Shown here: in pieces, positions 1 through 7,969 of the stretch | Numbering within the stretch: the stretch's first letter is position 1 | Layout of the letters: each line of letters starts with the position of its first letter | NCBI GenBank assembly: GCA_024583055.1 | Contig: CP102145.1 | Span: forward strand, 1,736,001-1,800,000 | DNA: 64,000 nt | Reading direction: 5' to 3' | Origin: Streptococcus suis | Lineage (GTDB): Bacteria; Bacillota; Bacilli; Lactobacillales; Streptococcaceae | Notes under the pieces: model-generated | What the model was told of the DNA's origin: nothing | Databases searched by the model: none | The model's input: the letters and a program-made list of their open reading frames with translations, nothing else | Program-made: the position numbers and the translations under genes

Positions 1-1038
1 ATCAAGTTGGGTCCTGGTGTGCGTGAACTTGGCGGTCTTTGCGTTATCGGTACGGAGCGCCATGAGAGCCGCCGTATCGATAATCAGCTCCGCGGACGTT
101 CCGGTCGTCAAGGGGATCCAGGTGAATCACAATTCTACTTATCCTTGGAAGATGATTTGATGAAACGCTTTGGTTCAGAGCGAATCAAGGCCTTCATGGA
201 GCGGATGAACTTGTCTGAAGAAGAGTCTGTCATCAAGTCTGGCATGTTGACTCGTCAGGTTGAGGCGGCGCAGAAGCGTGTCGAAGGAAACAACTACGAT
301 TCTCGTAAACAGGTCCTTCAGTATGATGATGTTATGCGTGAACAGCGCGAGATTATCTACAGCCAACGCCATGATGTGATTACTGCTGAACGCGATTTGG
401 GTCCTGAAATTCGCTCTATGATTCAGCGGACAATTGAGCGCCTGATTGACTCCCATAAGAGCTTCAGTCGTGAAGAGGCCTTGGATTCAATTCTCAAATT
501 TGCTCATGCCAATTTGGTTGACGAGGAGAGTTTGCGCCTATCTGATTTGGAAGACCTCAGCTATGGGGAAATTGCAGATGAATTGTACGACAGAGCCATT
601 GCGGTTTATGATTCACAGCTTGCCAAATTAAAAGATGAGGACCGTATTCGCGAGTTCCAAAAAGTCTTGATTTTGCGTGTAGTGGATAATAAATGGACAG
701 ATCATATCGATGCTCTGGATCAATTGCGAAATGCAGTTAGTCTGCGTGGTTATGCTCAGAACAATCCGATTGTCGAGTACCAGTCAGAAGCCTTTACCAT
801 GTTCAATGACATGATTGGTTCGATTGAGTTTGATGTGACGCGTTTGATGATGAAGGCTCAGATTCACGACAATATTGAACGTGAACGTGCAGCCCATGAG
901 GCACATACAACAGCAGTTAAGAATATCATCCCACCGACTCGTGCAGTTCCGAAAGAGGCCTTTGAGGGTGTCGATCGCAATGCACCATGTCCATGTGCTT
1001 CAGGGAAGAAATTTAAAAACTGTCACGGAAGACAGTAA
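1..1038 (+). CDS. secA: SecA preprotein translocase ATPase, C-terminal part (truncated by window start)
   Basis: SecA is the ATPase motor that pushes preproteins through the SecYEG channel at the membrane. The frame is open from base 1, so the start lies upstream and about 345 C-terminal residues are seen. The first visible part contains the [15 protein letters not shown] segment, the helicase motif VI region of the second nucleotide-binding fold. Long helical scaffold and wing sequence follows. The tail ends in a SEC-C zinc motif, [14 protein letters not shown], typical of full-length SecA. An 88-bp gap with a probable terminator separates it from acpS. Identification is firm; only the N-terminal two thirds are missing. 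Confidence 0.97.
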   Translation: MKLGPGVRELGGLCVIGTERHESRRIDNQLRGRSGRQGDPGESQFYLSLEDDLMKRFGSERIKAFMERMNLSEEESVIKSGMLTRQVEAAQKRVEGNNYDSRKQVLQYDDVMREQREIIYSQRHDVITAERDLGPEIRSMIQRTIERLIDSHKSFSREEALDSILKFAHANLVDEESLRLSDLEDLSYGEIADELYDRAIAVYDSQLAKLKDEDRIREFQKVLILRVVDNKWTDHIDALDQLRNAVSLRGYAQNNPIVEYQSEAFTMFNDMIGSIEFDVTRLMMKAQIHDNIERERAAHEAHTTAVKNIIPPTRAVPKEAFEGVDRNAPCPCASGKKFKNCHGRQ

Positions 1039-1073
1039 CAGCTTTTCGAATAGATAAAGAATAAACAGAACAG

Positions 1074-1118
1074 GAGCGTGGTGGGGCAGGAATGAGTAGC
1101 CTCCCCGCTCTATTTTTT
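1074..1118 (+). terminator. Probable rho-independent terminator after secA
   Basis: GAGCG near the left end pairs with CGCTC, and a GGGG run pairs with CCCC across an imperfect stem with a small bulge. It is followed directly by a T-rich stretch (1113-1118). The acpS ribosome-binding site begins right after it, so acpS may rely partly on read-through or on a promoter not recognised here. Confidence 0.45.
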
Positions 1119-1126
1119 AGGTGAAA

Positions 1127-1489
1127 ATGATTATTGGTCACGGTATAGATTTACAGGAAATCGCAGCGATTGCGGCAGCAATGGAGGGCAAGCCCCGTTT
1201 TGTAGAAAAGGTGCTGACTGAATCAGAGAGAGAACGGTTTTCGAGCCTGTCTGGGCGCAGACAAGTTGAATTTTTGGCTGGTCGTTGGGCGGCAAAAGAA
1301 GCCTTTGTCAAGGCCATGGGAACGGGGATTGGAAAAATCGGTTTTCAGGATTTGGAGATTTTGCCGGATGAGAAGGGGCGTCCAGTGGTCACAAAATCGC
1401 CTGCAGCCTGTAAAGTTTGGCTGAGTATCAGTCATTCAGGGAATTTTGTCCAGGCCAGTGTCATTTTGGAGGAAGAGGATGAAAGCTAG
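1127..1489 (+). CDS. acpS: Holo-[acyl-carrier-protein] synthase
   Basis: Transfers 4'-phosphopantetheine from coenzyme A to the serine of apo-ACP, activating the carrier used by the fab enzymes at the other end of this window. The 120-residue length is normal for the family. Metal-binding Asp8 in GHGIDL and Glu58 in RWAAKEAF are present, and the SISHSG motif near the C-terminus fits the CoA-binding site. I prefer ATG at 1127 over the in-frame GTG at 1121 because AGGTG at 1119-1123 makes a suitable Shine-Dalgarno site for the later start. The gene overlaps alr by 11 bp, the usual streptococcal acpS-alr pair. Confidence 0.95.
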   Translation: MIIGHGIDLQEIAAIAAAMEGKPRFVEKVLTESERERFSSLSGRRQVEFLAGRWAAKEAFVKAMGTGIGKIGFQDLEILPDEKGRPVVTKSPAACKVWLSISHSGNFVQASVILEEEDES

Positions 1490-2585
1490 CATACATCGGC
1501 CCACAGTAGCTAAGGTGAAGGTGGGCAATATTGGTCACAACTTTGATAGGCTGACAGAGAATCTGCCAGCTCGAACGAAGAAGTTTGCGGTTGTTAAGGC
1601 CGGTGCCTATGGCCATGGGGCTGTGGAAGTGGCGCGTGAATTGTCATCCAAGGCAGATGGCTTCTGTGTTTCCAATATGGACGAGGCCTTGGAGCTCCGC
1701 CAGGCCGGTCTGGAACATCCAATTTTGATTCTTGGTGTGGTCCCAATCGACTGCATTCCTCTGGCCCGCCAGACAAATATTAGTCTGACAGTGTCTAGTC
1801 TGGATTGGTGGCACTTGGTGCAGGAGGCAGGATTGGAACTGGACGGCCTGTCTGTCCATATCAAGGTGGATACAGGTATGGGGCGTCTGGGTTTTCGGAA
1901 TGTTGAGGAAATCACTGAACTGATTGAAGAATTGGCAGCTGCTGATGTAGATTTTGAAGGTATCTTTACCCATTTTGCGGCTGCAGACCAGGCAGACGAT
2001 TGCTATTATCAGGAACAGTTGCAAAATTTCCGGAGCATTCTGGACCAATTGACAAGCCTGCCGGATTTGATTCATGCTAGTAATTCTGCGGCCAGTATCT
2101 GGCATCCAGATGCTGTTTTCAATATGATTCGCCTGGGGGATGCTCTCTATGGCCTCAACCCAAGCGGTCGGGAGTTAGAACTGCCCTATGCTCTTCTGCC
2201 GGCCCTGAGCTTGGAGTCCCAATTGGTACAGACGAAGCTCTTGGACGCGGGCCAAAAGATAGGTTATGGTATGACCTACGAGAGCCAGGGGGACGAGTAT
2301 ATCGGGACGGTGCCAATTGGCTATGCAGATGGCCTGTTGCGGGCTATGCAGGGATTCTCAGTTCTTGTTGATGGGGAGCCTTGTCCGATTGTTGGTCGTG
2401 TCTCCATGGATCAGATTACCATTCGTCTACCAAAACCTTATCCCCTGGGGACCAAGGTAACCTTGATTGGTCAGGATGGGGACCGAGAAATCACCGTCCA
2501 AGACTGGGCAGATTATGTGGGGACTATCAATTATGAGGTGGTTTGTCTGCTGTCTTCACGCATTTATCGACAATATATAGAATAG
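1479..2585 (+). CDS. alr: Alanine racemase (PLP-dependent)
   Basis: Interconverts L- and D-alanine in the cytoplasm and so supplies D-Ala for peptidoglycan and for D-alanylation of teichoic acids. It has 368 residues, the standard length. The PLP-binding lysine is Lys40 in [11 protein letters not shown]; the usual Asn two residues later is Gly here, a small departure from the common AVVKANAYGHG. The catalytic tyrosine region IGYGMTYES and the GRVSMDQ motif of the C-terminal beta-domain are present. Translation starts at the ATG at 1479, preceded by GGAGGAAGAGG that lies inside the end of acpS, suggesting translational coupling. Confidence 0.96.
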   Translation: MKASIHRPTVAKVKVGNIGHNFDRLTENLPARTKKFAVVKAGAYGHGAVEVARELSSKADGFCVSNMDEALELRQAGLEHPILILGVVPIDCIPLARQTNISLTVSSLDWWHLVQEAGLELDGLSVHIKVDTGMGRLGFRNVEEITELIEELAAADVDFEGIFTHFAAADQADDCYYQEQLQNFRSILDQLTSLPDLIHASNSAASIWHPDAVFNMIRLGDALYGLNPSGRELELPYALLPALSLESQLVQTKLLDAGQKIGYGMTYESQGDEYIGTVPIGYADGLLRAMQGFSVLVDGEPCPIVGRVSMDQITIRLPKPYPLGTKVTLIGQDGDREITVQDWADYVGTINYEVVCLLSSRIYRQYIE

Positions 2586-2591
2586 TTAGAT

Positions 2592-2618
2592 GGGCTGGGA
2601 ATATTCTCAGCTCTTTTT
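2592..2618 (+). terminator. Rho-independent terminator after alr
   Basis: A 10-bp stem (GGGCTGGGAA paired with TTCTCAGCTC, allowing two G-T pairs) is followed by TTTTT. It lies 7 bp after the alr stop codon. Confidence 0.8.
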
Positions 2619-2645
2619 GCTTGTTGTAAAATTTGGGAAAGAGGT

Positions 2646-2697
2646 AAATTCTCAAAGTAAGTTCTAGTTCCCGTCCTTCCAGAAGTTACTTTGAGAA
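2646..2697. repeat. Left end of the IS30-like element: strong subterminal hairpin
   Basis: The left inverted repeat is followed after a 15-base loop by its own near-perfect complement. TTCTCAAAGTAA pairs with TTACTTTGAGAA, then one G-G mismatch, then TTCT with AGAA. Further partial copies of the same motif lie at 2827-2844 (18 bp identical, TCTCAAAGTAAGTTCTAG) and 4101-4111. These could be transposase-binding sites or a structure that blocks transcription entering from alr. Confidence 0.6.
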
Positions 2698-2913
2698 AAC
2701 TGCATAACATCAACAGAATTTAGTCTCAGACTAAGTTCTTTTTTGACTAAAAATGTTGATAATAGTGAGTTTTAGGGTTGAAAAAGTTGAAAAAAAGAGT
2801 ACACTAAAGTTACTGGCTCTGAGACGTCTCAAAGTAAGTTCTAGCTATCTGGAATTTTGGATGGGACAAGTTCCTTTCTATTTTTGAAATTATTTTTTAA
2901 TAAAAACTAGCGA

Positions 2914-4077
2914 TTATTTATCCAATAATCGAGGTGATTGAATGACGTTCTCAGGGTCAATTTTAGAGATTCCCAAAAGTGTTGCCAATTCCTCACCGTA
3001 GGTAAATGTAAAGAGTTCATAGGCGGATTTTCCGTTGAAAGAAGCTCGTTTGATGCTGTTGACATGCGAACAAACCAGGTTGATGTCCTCCTGTGTCAAG
3101 TTGTCAAACGAACTTCCTTTAGGAAGAATATCTCTGATAAGTGTGTGATTCTTCTCAATTCTCCCTTTCTGGTCAGAACGATTGGGGTCACAGAAGAATA
3201 GCTTAGATTCTCCACGCACATCCATTTCGATGTCGTCCACTCTGGCGAATTCACCGCCATTATCAGTCAGAATGACAGGAAATATTTCGCAGAAGTCCAT
3301 CTCTTTCTGATGTAGGTCATTCTTGATAGCGTAGAGATGTTTAGCGACCTCATTAGCTGTTTTATTATCAAGTAATCGAGCGAAGATAAAGTTACAGAAG
3401 GAGAGGTTAAAGGTGAGAAGTACCTTTCCGCCGATCCGTCCAGTAACGGTGTCCATTTCCAGCCAATAGCTGATTCCTTTCTCTGTGAGAAAGCGTTGGA
3501 AGTCCTCGTAAGACCGTCCTTCTTTGGCAATTTTAGGAATGGGTTGTAGGTTTCTGGTTCTCCGCTTTCTGAATTTCACGACACGGGGGAAATCAATGGG
3601 CTTTGTGGACAGATAGCCTTTTTCAAGGTATCTGTAGATAGAAGCTCTGGATGCCGAAAGTTCGTTTGAGGCGATGATATGGTTGAGGTGTTGTCCCTTT
3701 TGGATGGCTGCAGAGACAATCTCGTCCATACGATAGAATTCTTCCTTGTTTAGGGCAACACCTGTTCTCGAGTCTGAGAGCTTAGCTTCGTAATCAAGCT
3801 GAGCTCTTTTTGCGTAGTAGAATTGTTTCTGGTATCCGCAATTGATTCTCTTTTTCGGACAGGCATTACAAACGTAGGGAGCCTTTTTGAGTAGAGGGCA
3901 AGAATCACAATTAGATGTCACAGAATTTTCTTTAACCACTCGATTTCTCCGAACTTCTTTTGAGATTGTAGAAGGATCTTTACCTAACTTAGCTGCTATA
4001 GCTGAGAAGGGCTTAAGTTGTTCAATTCCTATTTGAATATCGTTGCGATCAGAGAGAGTTAAGTGTTTGTTTTTCAT
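2914..4077 (-). CDS. IS30-family transposase
   Basis: A 387-residue DDE transposase that catalyses movement of its own element. The N-terminus has a helix-turn-helix (LSDRNDIQIGIEQ, then KLGKDPSTISKEVRRNR), typical of IS30 proteins. A cysteine-rich patch (CDSC, CNAC, NCGY, about residues 57-82) follows. The catalytic core carries Asp in EMDTVTG, Asp in ILTDNGGEFA and Glu in GRIEKNH. The frame is intact and the inverted repeats are nearly identical, so the element may still be mobile. It is transcribed away from nagA. No strong ribosome-binding site is visible before the start. Confidence 0.93.
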   Translation of the reverse strand: MKNKHLTLSDRNDIQIGIEQLKPFSAIAAKLGKDPSTISKEVRRNRVVKENSVTSNCDSCPLLKKAPYVCNACPKKRINCGYQKQFYYAKRAQLDYEAKLSDSRTGVALNKEEFYRMDEIVSAAIQKGQHLNHIIASNELSASRASIYRYLEKGYLSTKPIDFPRVVKFRKRRTRNLQPIPKIAKEGRSYEDFQRFLTEKGISYWLEMDTVTGRIGGKVLLTFNLSFCNFIFARLLDNKTANEVAKHLYAIKNDLHQKEMDFCEIFPVILTDNGGEFARVDDIEMDVRGESKLFFCDPNRSDQKGRIEKNHTLIRDILPKGSSFDNLTQEDINLVCSHVNSIKRASFNGKSAYELFTFTYGEELATLLGISKIDPENVIQSPRLLDK

Positions 4078-4216
4078 TGTCGATTGCCAACTTGTCCCAT
4101 AGTAAGTTCTACCTTATTTCCTTGTCTCAGTCTAATTTCCAGTTTTTAAGACAGACTAGAACTTACTTTGAGAATTTAGCAATTTGGGAAAGAATGACCG
4201 ATTTTTCGGTTTCTAC

Positions 4217-4245
4217 TTGACAAGTGAAGCATTATACAATATAAT
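4217..4245 (+). promoter_or_regulatory. Consensus sigma-70 type promoter of nagA
   Basis: TTGACA at 4217-4222, a 17-bp spacer and TATAAT at 4240-4245 match the vegetative consensus perfectly. The promoter begins 23 bp downstream of the IS30 target duplication, so the insertion left it intact. Confidence 0.9.
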
Positions 4246-4282
4246 AACAAGTGGATATAACCAGTTTAATAGGAGGAATACC

Positions 4283-5431
4283 ATGCCAACCTATATTAAA
4301 GCAAAATCAATTATTCTTGCTGAACAAGAGATAGAAAACGCTTACTTAGAAATTACAGAAAACGGTCAGTTCGGTCAAATCTTGACAGAAGAGCCGACGG
4401 GCGGTCAAATCATTGACCATTCAGCTTATCACCTTGCACCGGGATTGGTCGATACGCATATTCACGGCTACGCTTCTCACGATGTCATGGACAATGACTT
4501 TGAGGGGATTAAGACTATTTCAGAAGGTCTGTTAGCTTGCGGTGTGACCTCGTGGCTGCCAACGACCTTGACAGATTCCACAGAAAATCTGGATGCGGTC
4601 TGTGAAACCATTGGGCAACATGCTGGTGAGGAGACCGGTGCGAAAATTCAAGGAATCTTCCTCGAAGGACCATTTTTCACTGAAAAATACAAGGGTGCCC
4701 AAAATCCAAAATACATGAGTGACCCTTCGATAGAGAAATTGGACAAGTGGTACAGTCTTTCCAATGGCTTGGTCAATAAGATTGCCATTGCTCCAGAGCG
4801 CGAGGGCGTTAAGGAATTTATCGAATTTGCCAACAGCAAGCAAATCCATACAGCGCTAGCGCATTCGGATGCGACTTTTGCACAAGCGCAGGCAGCAGTT
4901 GATGCAGGTGCCAATATCTTTGTCCATGTCTACAACGGGATGAGCGGTCTCCATCATCGTGAACCGGGTATGGTGGGCGCTGCGCTTAGTCTCAAAGATG
5001 TCTACGCAGAAATGATCTGTGACGGCCATCATGTCCACCCTGCAGCAGCTGAAATTGTTGTCAAAGCCAGAGGAGCGCAGGAAACGGTCTTGATTACGGA
5101 CTGCATGCGGGCTGGTGGTATGGGCGAGGGCGAGTCTCGTCTGGGTGAATTTGAAGTCGTGGTCAAAGACGGCACAGCTCGCCTCAAAGACAGCGGTAGC
5201 TTGGCTGGTTCTATCTTGGAGCTTATCCAAGCGGTGCAAAATGTGGTCGAGTGGGACTTGGTCAGCCTGCCTGATGCCTTGAGAATGGCCTCTCTTGCAC
5301 CAGCACGGTCTGTCAACATTGACCATGTCTGCGGTCAAATCGCTCCAGGTCGCGCAGCAGATTTCATTGTCGTGGATGATCAAGGTCAGCTCAAAGCGAC
5401 CTATCTGGACGGTGTGAAGCGCTTCGGATAA
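4283..5431 (+). CDS. nagA: N-acetylglucosamine-6-phosphate deacetylase
   Basis: Removes the acetyl group from GlcNAc-6-phosphate, giving glucosamine-6-phosphate for glycolysis or cell-wall synthesis. It has 382 residues with the amidohydrolase fold: metal motif DTHIHG, the EGPFF glutamate, His in ALAHSDA, His in HVYNGMSGLHHR and catalytic Asp in LITDCMRAGG. The start is the ATG at 4283 because AGGAGG ends 6 bp upstream; the frame is open further upstream, but that stretch covers the promoter. lacD follows in the same direction. Together they could serve amino-sugar catabolism, including GalNAc if this enzyme also accepts GalNAc-6-phosphate (inference). Confidence 0.95.
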   Translation: MPTYIKAKSIILAEQEIENAYLEITENGQFGQILTEEPTGGQIIDHSAYHLAPGLVDTHIHGYASHDVMDNDFEGIKTISEGLLACGVTSWLPTTLTDSTENLDAVCETIGQHAGEETGAKIQGIFLEGPFFTEKYKGAQNPKYMSDPSIEKLDKWYSLSNGLVNKIAIAPEREGVKEFIEFANSKQIHTALAHSDATFAQAQAAVDAGANIFVHVYNGMSGLHHREPGMVGAALSLKDVYAEMICDGHHVHPAAAEIVVKARGAQETVLITDCMRAGGMGEGESRLGEFEVVVKDGTARLKDSGSLAGSILELIQAVQNVVEWDLVSLPDALRMASLAPARSVNIDHVCGQIAPGRAADFIVVDDQGQLKATYLDGVKRFG

Positions 5432-5483
5432 ATTTCGTCATTTCGTTTATCTTTTATTGCTTTGTTATTAATTTGTTAGGCAC

Positions 5484-5495
5484 TAGGCTAGCCTA
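5484..5495. promoter_or_regulatory. 12-bp perfect palindrome in the nagA-lacD gap
   Basis: TAGGCTAGCCTA lies about 40 bp before the lacD start, with TTAGGC just upstream. It could be an operator or part of a weak hairpin. No clear terminator or promoter was recognised in this 103-bp gap. Confidence 0.3.
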
Positions 5496-5534
5496 CTTAA
5501 CTTTGTTTATCTCATTTTCCTAAGGAGGATTCTA

Positions 5535-6536
5535 ATGACAAAACTACAACTTTCGCAAGCTAAGTTTGATCACATGACACGTTTGTCAAACAGTGATCAA
5601 GTCATTGCGGCTCTTGCTATTGACCAACGCGGTGCTTTGAAACGCCTTTTGGCGGCAGCTGCTGGTGGTGGTGAATTCGGCGACGATATTTTGATTGATT
5701 TCAAAAAAGTGATTTCAAGTGACCTGACACCTTATGCCAGCTCTATCCTTTTGGATGCAGAATATGGTGTACCTGCGTCAGAATTGCGCCATGCGGACTG
5801 TGGCTTTATCGCTGCCTATGAAAAAACTGGTTATGATGCTTCAACTCCGGGTCGTTTGCCAGATTTATTGCCAAACTGGTCAGCAAAACGGATCAAGGAA
5901 TTGGGCGCAGATGCCGTGAAAATCTTGCTCTACTATGATGTGGATGACAAGCCAGAAATCAACGACATCAAACACGCTTGGGTTGAACGCATCGGTAGCG
6001 AGTGTTTGGCAGAAGATATTCCTTACTTCGTGGAAATCTTGACTTACGATGCAAGCGATATGGACGTGACTTCTCGTGAATACGCAGCCCTCAAACCACA
6101 CAAGGTCAATGGCGCTATGCGTGAATTTAGCAAGCCACGCTACAATGCAGATGTGCTTAAGGTAGAAGTACCGGTTAACATGAACTTTGTAGAAGGCTAC
6201 ACAGATGAAGAGCCAGTCTACACTGCAGAAGAAGCAAAAGCCTACTTCAAAGAGCAGTCTGAAAGCACGCATTTGCCATATATCTACCTCAGTGCGGGTG
6301 TATCTGCAAAACTCTTCCAAGAAACTCTTGTTTTTGCCAAAGAGGCAGGCTCAGACTTCAACGGTGTTCTCTGCGGACGTGCAACTTGGAAAGATGCTGT
6401 GGCAATCTTTGCCAAAGAAGGTGAAGAGGCTGCTAAGGCATGGTTGGCAGACCAAGGTCGTCGTAACGTGGAAGAACTCAATGGAGTTCTAGCTACAACA
6501 GCCCGTCCTTGGACAGAAAAAGTAGAAGTGAAATAA
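5535..6536 (+). CDS. lacD: Tagatose-1,6-bisphosphate aldolase (class I, LacD family)
   Basis: Cleaves tagatose-1,6-bisphosphate to dihydroxyacetone phosphate and glyceraldehyde-3-phosphate, the last step of the tagatose-6-phosphate pathway for galactose, lactose or galactosamine. It has 333 residues, near the family norm. The predicted Schiff-base lysine is Lys209 in DVLKVEVP, with AIDQRGAL near residue 30 and VKILLYYDVDD near 130 as family motifs. TAAGGAGG precedes the ATG. No lacA, lacB or lacC lies beside it; its visible partner is nagA. In S. pyogenes one LacD paralogue also acts as a regulator of virulence genes; nothing here shows such a role. Confidence 0.92.
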   Translation: MTKLQLSQAKFDHMTRLSNSDQVIAALAIDQRGALKRLLAAAAGGGEFGDDILIDFKKVISSDLTPYASSILLDAEYGVPASELRHADCGFIAAYEKTGYDASTPGRLPDLLPNWSAKRIKELGADAVKILLYYDVDDKPEINDIKHAWVERIGSECLAEDIPYFVEILTYDASDMDVTSREYAALKPHKVNGAMREFSKPRYNADVLKVEVPVNMNFVEGYTDEEPVYTAEEAKAYFKEQSESTHLPYIYLSAGVSAKLFQETLVFAKEAGSDFNGVLCGRATWKDAVAIFAKEGEEAAKAWLADQGRRNVEELNGVLATTARPWTEKVEVK

Positions 6537-6549
6537 TCGTGAATTGCTA

Positions 6550-6585
6550 AGAGCCTGGGGTTTAATCCTAGGCTCGCTTTCTTTA
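6550..6585 (+). terminator. Rho-independent terminator after lacD
   Basis: GAGCCT and AGGCTC form a stem extended by GG/CC around a TTTAAT loop, followed by a CTTTCTTT tract. Confidence 0.7.
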
Positions 6586-6586
6586 G

Positions 6587-6935
6587 TTCGTGTTAACATC
6601 TTAGCGCAGGGTTGATTGGCTTTCACAGTTTGGGGAACTGTGAAAGGTGGGAAATTGGGATTGTGAAACAATCCTCAGCACTTCGCGTTTAACGCTCCAA
6701 ACCTGTCCTAATGAATGATACGAACTCTGTTCGTTCAATTTCCAACCTCCAAAGGTTTCCCAAACCTTTCTGATGCGAACAATGTTCGCCTTATCTCCAG
6801 CCTCCAACAGTCACTACTCCGACTGTTGGAGCTGTGCGGGGTGGGCTAAAACGGTCTGGGGATAGACCGTTTTAGGTCAACAACAAGAAATAAAGACTTG
6901 CTGACGAACTCTTCTTAGCTTTGTCGAGTTGAGCC
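6587..6935. repeat. Mosaic array of intergenic hairpins (copy 1)
   Basis: No gene is visible here. The stretch is a chain of short perfect hairpins. Stem CTTTCACAGTT with loop TGGGG is at 6620-6646. AAAGGTTT/AAACCTTT lies near 6750. GCGAAC/GTTCGC lies near 6777. Stem CTCCAACAGTC is at 6802-6831. Stem CTAAAACGGTCT with loop GGGGAT is at 6846-6875. The leader AGTTCGTGTTAACATC at the left end and the linker CTTATCTCCAGCCT before 6802 recur, with changes, at 9960-10086, 20706-21000 and 36960-37010. See findings. Confidence 0.75.
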
Positions 6936-6993
6936 CACTCCCTTTTTAAGTGGTTGAAAGCTCTAAAATCTCGATATGATCACTAAGTTAGGC

Positions 6994-7022
6994 TTAACAA
7001 TAAATCTGTTTTTTGCTATAAT
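6994..7022 (+). promoter_or_regulatory. Promoter of the flavin-fold gene
   Basis: TTAACA at 6994-6999, a 17-bp spacer and a perfect TATAAT at 7017-7022, 34 bp before the start codon. Confidence 0.75.
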
Positions 7023-7056
7023 CAAGGTATAGAATCCGTTTTCAAGAGGTGTCATC

Positions 7057-7506
7057 ATGGAACTAAAAGAAGTCATGCAATTATTGGAAGAGATGAAGTT
7101 GGGGGTTTTTGCGAGCTTGGATCAAGATGGAAATCCGCATGCCCGTCACATTCATATCACAGCGGCCACTGAGGATGGGATTTTCTTCATGACCAGTCCC
7201 GAAACTCATTTTTATAAGCAATTAATGGGGGATCCGCGTATCGCTTTGACAGCCATGTCAGAAGATGGTTATCTGCTTCAGGTCGTGCGGATTGAAGGCT
7301 TGGTTCGTCCGGTGGAAAATGATTATTTGAAGACCATTTTTGCGGACAATCCTTATTACCAGCATGTTTACAAGGATGAGGATAGCAATGACATGCAGGT
7401 CTTTCAATTGTATGAGGGGAAAGGCTTTTACCATAGTTTGACCCAGGGACATAAGTATGTCTTTTCAATCGGTAAGGGTGCATCTGGCACCATTCGGACC
7501 TTGTAA
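7057..7506 (+). CDS. Pyridoxamine-5'-phosphate-oxidase-like (split beta-barrel flavin/F420 fold) protein
   Basis: A 149-residue cytoplasmic protein of the split beta-barrel FMN-binding superfamily. It begins with an MELKEVMQLLEEM helix, then LGVFASLDQDGNPHARHI, the first strands of the barrel. IFFMTSPETHFYKQLMGDPRIAL follows, the region that usually contacts flavin phosphate. Relatives include general-stress and haem- or pyridoxamine-related proteins, and the substrate cannot be told from sequence. It has its own promoter and an AGAGGTG ribosome-binding site. The next gene, a DUF59 protein, follows in the same direction after 81 bp, so the two may be co-transcribed. Confidence 0.8.
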   Translation: MELKEVMQLLEEMKLGVFASLDQDGNPHARHIHITAATEDGIFFMTSPETHFYKQLMGDPRIALTAMSEDGYLLQVVRIEGLVRPVENDYLKTIFADNPYYQHVYKDEDSNDMQVFQLYEGKGFYHSLTQGHKYVFSIGKGASGTIRTL

Positions 7507-7587
7507 ACTAAACTAGCCAAGAGGTGTAGATTTCTTAAAATTGTGGTAGAATAACAATTATACTATCTAAACAATGGGAGAAGACTT

Positions 7588-7929
7588 GTGAGAGAGGATA
7601 TTAAACTCAACGAGAGAGCCGAGGTGCTGTCTGAGCAGCTAATTGCTGTTTTGGAAACCATTTATGATCCGGAAATTGAATTGGACATCTACAATCTTGG
7701 TTTGGTCTATGAAATCACTGTGGATGAGGCTGGTCTATGCAAGGTCATCATGACCTTCACGGATGCAGGTTGCTCCTGTGCAGATACCATGCCGGGTGAA
7801 TTGATTGCAGCCCTAAAAACCATTGACGGAATCGAAGATGCCCAGGTGGAAATCGTTTGGTCACCGGCCTGGAAAATGACCCGTATCAGCCGTTTGGGAC
7901 GCATTACACTGGGAATTAGCCCGAGATAA
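7588..7929 (+). CDS. DUF59/MIP18-family Fe-S maturation protein (SufT-like)
   Basis: A 113-residue protein of the MIP18/PaaD/SufT family, small cytoplasmic factors that help assemble or deliver iron-sulfur clusters. The family signature DPEIELDIYNLGLVYEI is at about residues 31-47. The conserved cysteine region is present as DAGCSCAD (about residues 59-66), with VWSPAW near the C-terminus. It starts at a GTG (7588) preceded by GGGAG. It sits away from the suf operon found at 31-37 kb but plausibly supports the same pathway (inference). A strong terminator follows. Confidence 0.85.
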   Translation: MREDIKLNERAEVLSEQLIAVLETIYDPEIELDIYNLGLVYEITVDEAGLCKVIMTFTDAGCSCADTMPGELIAALKTIDGIEDAQVEIVWSPAWKMTRISRLGRITLGISPR

Positions 7930-7934
7930 AGGAA

Positions 7935-7968
7935 AAAAGTTGAAGATGGAGTGTCTTCAACTTTTCTT
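7935..7968 (+). terminator. Rho-independent terminator; landing site of the group II intron
   Basis: A perfect 12-bp stem (AAAAGTTGAAGA with TCTTCAACTTTT) with a 7-base loop and T-rich tail. The group IIC intron begins immediately after the T tract, the insertion position typical of that intron class. Confidence 0.9.
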
Positions 7969-7969
7969 T

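Larger units (their letters stand above)
2643..4180 (-). mobile_element. IS30-family insertion sequence with 13-bp target duplication
   Basis: The element is bounded by 26-bp inverted repeats with one mismatch: G-G/C-TAAATTCTCAAAG and onward at 2643-2668 and its complement at 4155-4180. The tips are abutted by identical 13-bp direct repeats AATTTGGGAAAGA at 2630-2642 and 4181-4193, which I read as the target-site duplication. Inside is one intact IS30-type transposase on the minus strand. Removing the element and one repeat restores continuous sequence between the alr terminator and the nagA promoter. The duplication is longer than the 2-4 bp usual for IS30 relatives, although longer ones are known in the family. 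Confidence 0.88.

Noticed and set aside
1644..2105. Open frame of about 150 codons antisense to alr
   Set aside because: It lies fully opposite a well-supported gene, has no ribosome-binding site or recognisable domain, and is explained by codon bias of the sense strand. The same applies to the antisense frames over nagA, lacD, ilvA and the SPFH gene.
2592..2618. Left end of the IS30-like element placed at the alr terminator
   Set aside because: The inverted repeat and the 13-bp direct repeat place the boundary at 2643; the terminator is native to alr.
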